From positions 682,001-746,000 of the forward strand of contig CAVQAI010000012.1 of NCBI GenBank assembly GCA_963710495.1: a stretch of 64,000 nt of DNA, in the 5' to 3' direction. A program made the position numbers and the translations under genes. The stretch comes from Bog-756 sp963710495. GTDB lineage: Bacteria > Actinomycetota > Acidimicrobiia > Acidimicrobiales > RAAP-2. Of the stretch, positions 62,578-64,000 are shown in pieces; the stretch's first letter is position 1, and every line of letters begins with the position of its first letter. The notes under the pieces are model-generated. The model had not been told where the DNA came from. It worked only from the letters and a program-made list of their open reading frames with translations, and ran no database searches.

Positions 62578-63029
62578 GCGTGGAGGAAGTCGCCGTCACC
62601 CTCGAGCACCGCGCCCTGCCTCAACCCGACCACGCCTCTCGCCACTACTGGCAGAGCGCGGCGGAGGGCCGGCTGGTCCTGCAGCGGTGCACCGAATGCG
62701 GCGAGTTCCAGTTCTACCCCCGCTCGCTGTGCACGTCCTGCGCCGGGGAGACCGAGTGGGTCGACGCCTCCGGCCGGGGCACCCTCCACACCTACACCAT
62801 CATCCGGCAGAACAAGTCCCGGGCGTTCGCGGACCTCTCGCCCTATGCCGTGGGCATCGTCGAGCTGGAGGAAGGTGTCCGGATGATGTCCAACATCGTG
62901 GACTGTGATCTCGAGGCCCTGGAGGTCGGCATGCCCCTCGAAGTCGTCCTGCTCAAGGCGGCCGACGACGTCGGCCTTCCCTTCTGGCGGCCGGCGGCCG
63001 GCCCACCGAGTGGTGACGATGGACTTTGA
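62574..63029 (+). CDS. DUF35 zinc-ribbon/OB-fold protein
   Basis: A 151-residue partner protein. The zinc ribbon CTECGEFQFYPRSLCTSC near residue 38 is followed by an OB fold (GTLHTYTIIRQNKSRAFADL). Such proteins stabilise and complete cysteine-less thiolases like Ltp2 and bind the acyl-CoA. It is coupled to the thiolase gene by ATGA and overlaps the acyl-CoA dehydrogenase start by 11 bases. Confidence 0.85.
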   Translation: MSVEEVAVTLEHRALPQPDHASRHYWQSAAEGRLVLQRCTECGEFQFYPRSLCTSCAGETEWVDASGRGTLHTYTIIRQNKSRAFADLSPYAVGIVELEEGVRMMSNIVDCDLEALEVGMPLEVVLLKAADDVGLPFWRPAAGPPSGDDGL

Positions 63030-64000
63030 CGACACGCCCGCGGAATCCGCCTTCCGCCGGGAGGCCCGCGATTGGCTGCGGGCGAACGCCAAGGAGAAGG
63101 ACGCCGGGCAGCTGTCGACCTCCCACTCGTTCTTCGACTTCGACGAGGTCTTCGTCTCCGAGGGCAAGGCCTGGCAGCGCCGGCTGTTCGACGGGGGCTG
63201 GGCCGGGATCACCTGGCCCGTCGACGGACGGCGGTCGCGGCGGCGATGTGATCCAGGCGACGATCTTCCGTCAGGAGGAGGCCGACTTCGACGTCACCTC
63301 GGGACTCTTCGCCGTGGCCATCGGGATGGCCGGCCCCACCATCATCAATCACGGGACCGACGAGCAACGGGCCCGGTACCTGCCGGCGATGCTCCGGGGC
63401 GAGGAGGTCTGGTGCCAGTTGTTCAGCGAGCCCGGGGCCGGTTCGGACCTGGCCGGCCTGGCCAGCCGGGCCGATCGCGACGGTGACGAGTGGGTGGTCA
63501 GCGGCCAGAAGGTGTGGAGCTCGGGCGCCCACCACGCCGACATGGGGATCCTGCTGGCCCGGACCAGCCAGGACCTGCCCAAGCACCGCGGCATCACCTT
63601 CTTCCTCCTCGACATGCGCACCCCCGGCATCGAGGTGCGCCCGCTCCGCCAGATGACGGGTGGGGCCACCTTCAACGAGGTGTTCCTCACCGACGTGAGG
63701 ATCCCGGCGGCGAACGTGGTCGGGGAGGTCAACGGGGGCTGGCGGGCCACCATGACCACGTTGGCCAACGAACGGAGCCTGGGGGGAGGGGCGTCGGAGT
63801 TCAAACAAGTCCTGAAGCTGGCCCGGGAGTGTGGCGTGACCGACCGACCCGTCGTCCGGCAGCGTCTGGCCCGATGCTACGCCCAGGATCAGATCGTCAG
63901 ATACCTCGGCTTCCGGATCCAGACCGCCCTCAGCAAGGGCATCTCCACCCCGGAGACCTCGCTCATCAAGCTCGTCCGCTCGCAGATGGCCGCGGAGACC
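63019..64000 (+). CDS. Acyl-CoA dehydrogenase (partial, frameshifted)
   Basis: The N-terminal helical domain begins MDFDDTPAESAFRREARDWL and reaches GWAGITWPVDG. At about 63221-63240, in a run of CGG repeats, one extra base breaks the frame. The normal protein resumes as GDVIQATIFRQEEADFDV. The FAD/substrate segment VWCQLFSEPGAGSDLAGLAS and the middle beta domain follow, then the sequence runs off the window end. It oxidises an acyl-CoA to the 2-enoyl-CoA. Its overlap with the DUF35 gene places it in the same operon. Confidence 0.83.

Overview
The window comes from a GC-rich actinomycete. The signs are a perfect CIRCE operator upstream of groL, an actinobacterial-type LexA box upstream of recA, an actinobacterial HemQ, an F420-type (LLM) oxidoreductase, a DUF222/HNH protein and DUF2510 motifs. 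The gene mix (acyl-CoA and CoA-transferase genes, rimO-pgsA-cinA-recA order) would suit the Acidimicrobiia, but that placement is inference. No rRNA is present, so taxonomy stays open.

Bases 1-25,600 are chromosomal: an EF-G paralogue, an ABC exporter, a MerR regulator divergent from a hydratase-2 type enzyme, a Gfo/Idh/MocA oxidoreductase, an IS481 remnant, tRNA-Ser(UGA), pheA, larB-larC, a DUF222/HNH protein, two GNATs, a Nudix protein, a hemQ-larE-NIL-methyltransferase operon, groL, an enoyl-CoA hydratase, a trans-aconitate-type methyltransferase, a DinB protein, a TMEM175-like channel and an acyltransferase-3/SGNH protein. larB, larC and larE would together make the nickel-pincer cofactor, but no LarA client enzyme lies in the window.

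Bases 25,602-39,624 are a 14-kb integrative element bounded by a 41-bp exact duplication of the 5' half of tRNA-Ser(GCU). Integrase sits at the right end and an excisionase-like gene near the left. Between them are a RecA/RepA-like AAA ATPase, a string of tiny overlapping genes (several with zinc-finger cysteines), a J-domain protein, a DUF2510 membrane protein, lipoproteins and a damaged HTH-DUF433/PIN-like toxin-antitoxin pair. No capsid, terminase, relaxase or FtsK-like gene was recognised, so it resembles a plasmid-like or satellite element rather than a phage.

Bases 39,584-54,050 return to chromosome: tRNA-Ser(GCU), rimO, pgsA, cinA, a DUF3048 protein, recA, a secreted dimethylformamidase-beta-like protein, an LLM oxidoreductase with a SnoaL-like partner, then two divergent citrate-synthase fusions, one with a CBS pair and one with a DNA-binding HTH domain, followed by an SDR.

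Bases 54,200-64,000 hold adenosine deaminase and a catabolic cluster: SDR, nitroreductase, a double CaiB/BaiF CoA transferase, a Rieske oxygenase with its 2Fe-2S ferredoxin, a cysteine-lacking thiolase with a DUF35 partner, and an acyl-CoA dehydrogenase running off the end. Together these look like a route that hydroxylates a ring or acid, activates it with CoA and shortens it.

Sequence quality matters here. At least seven conserved proteins (ABC exporter, RimO, PgsA, CinA, acyl-CoA dehydrogenase and two element proteins) are each broken by an apparent one-base indel. This is most simply explained by consensus errors, so broken genes should not be taken as true pseudogenes without checking.
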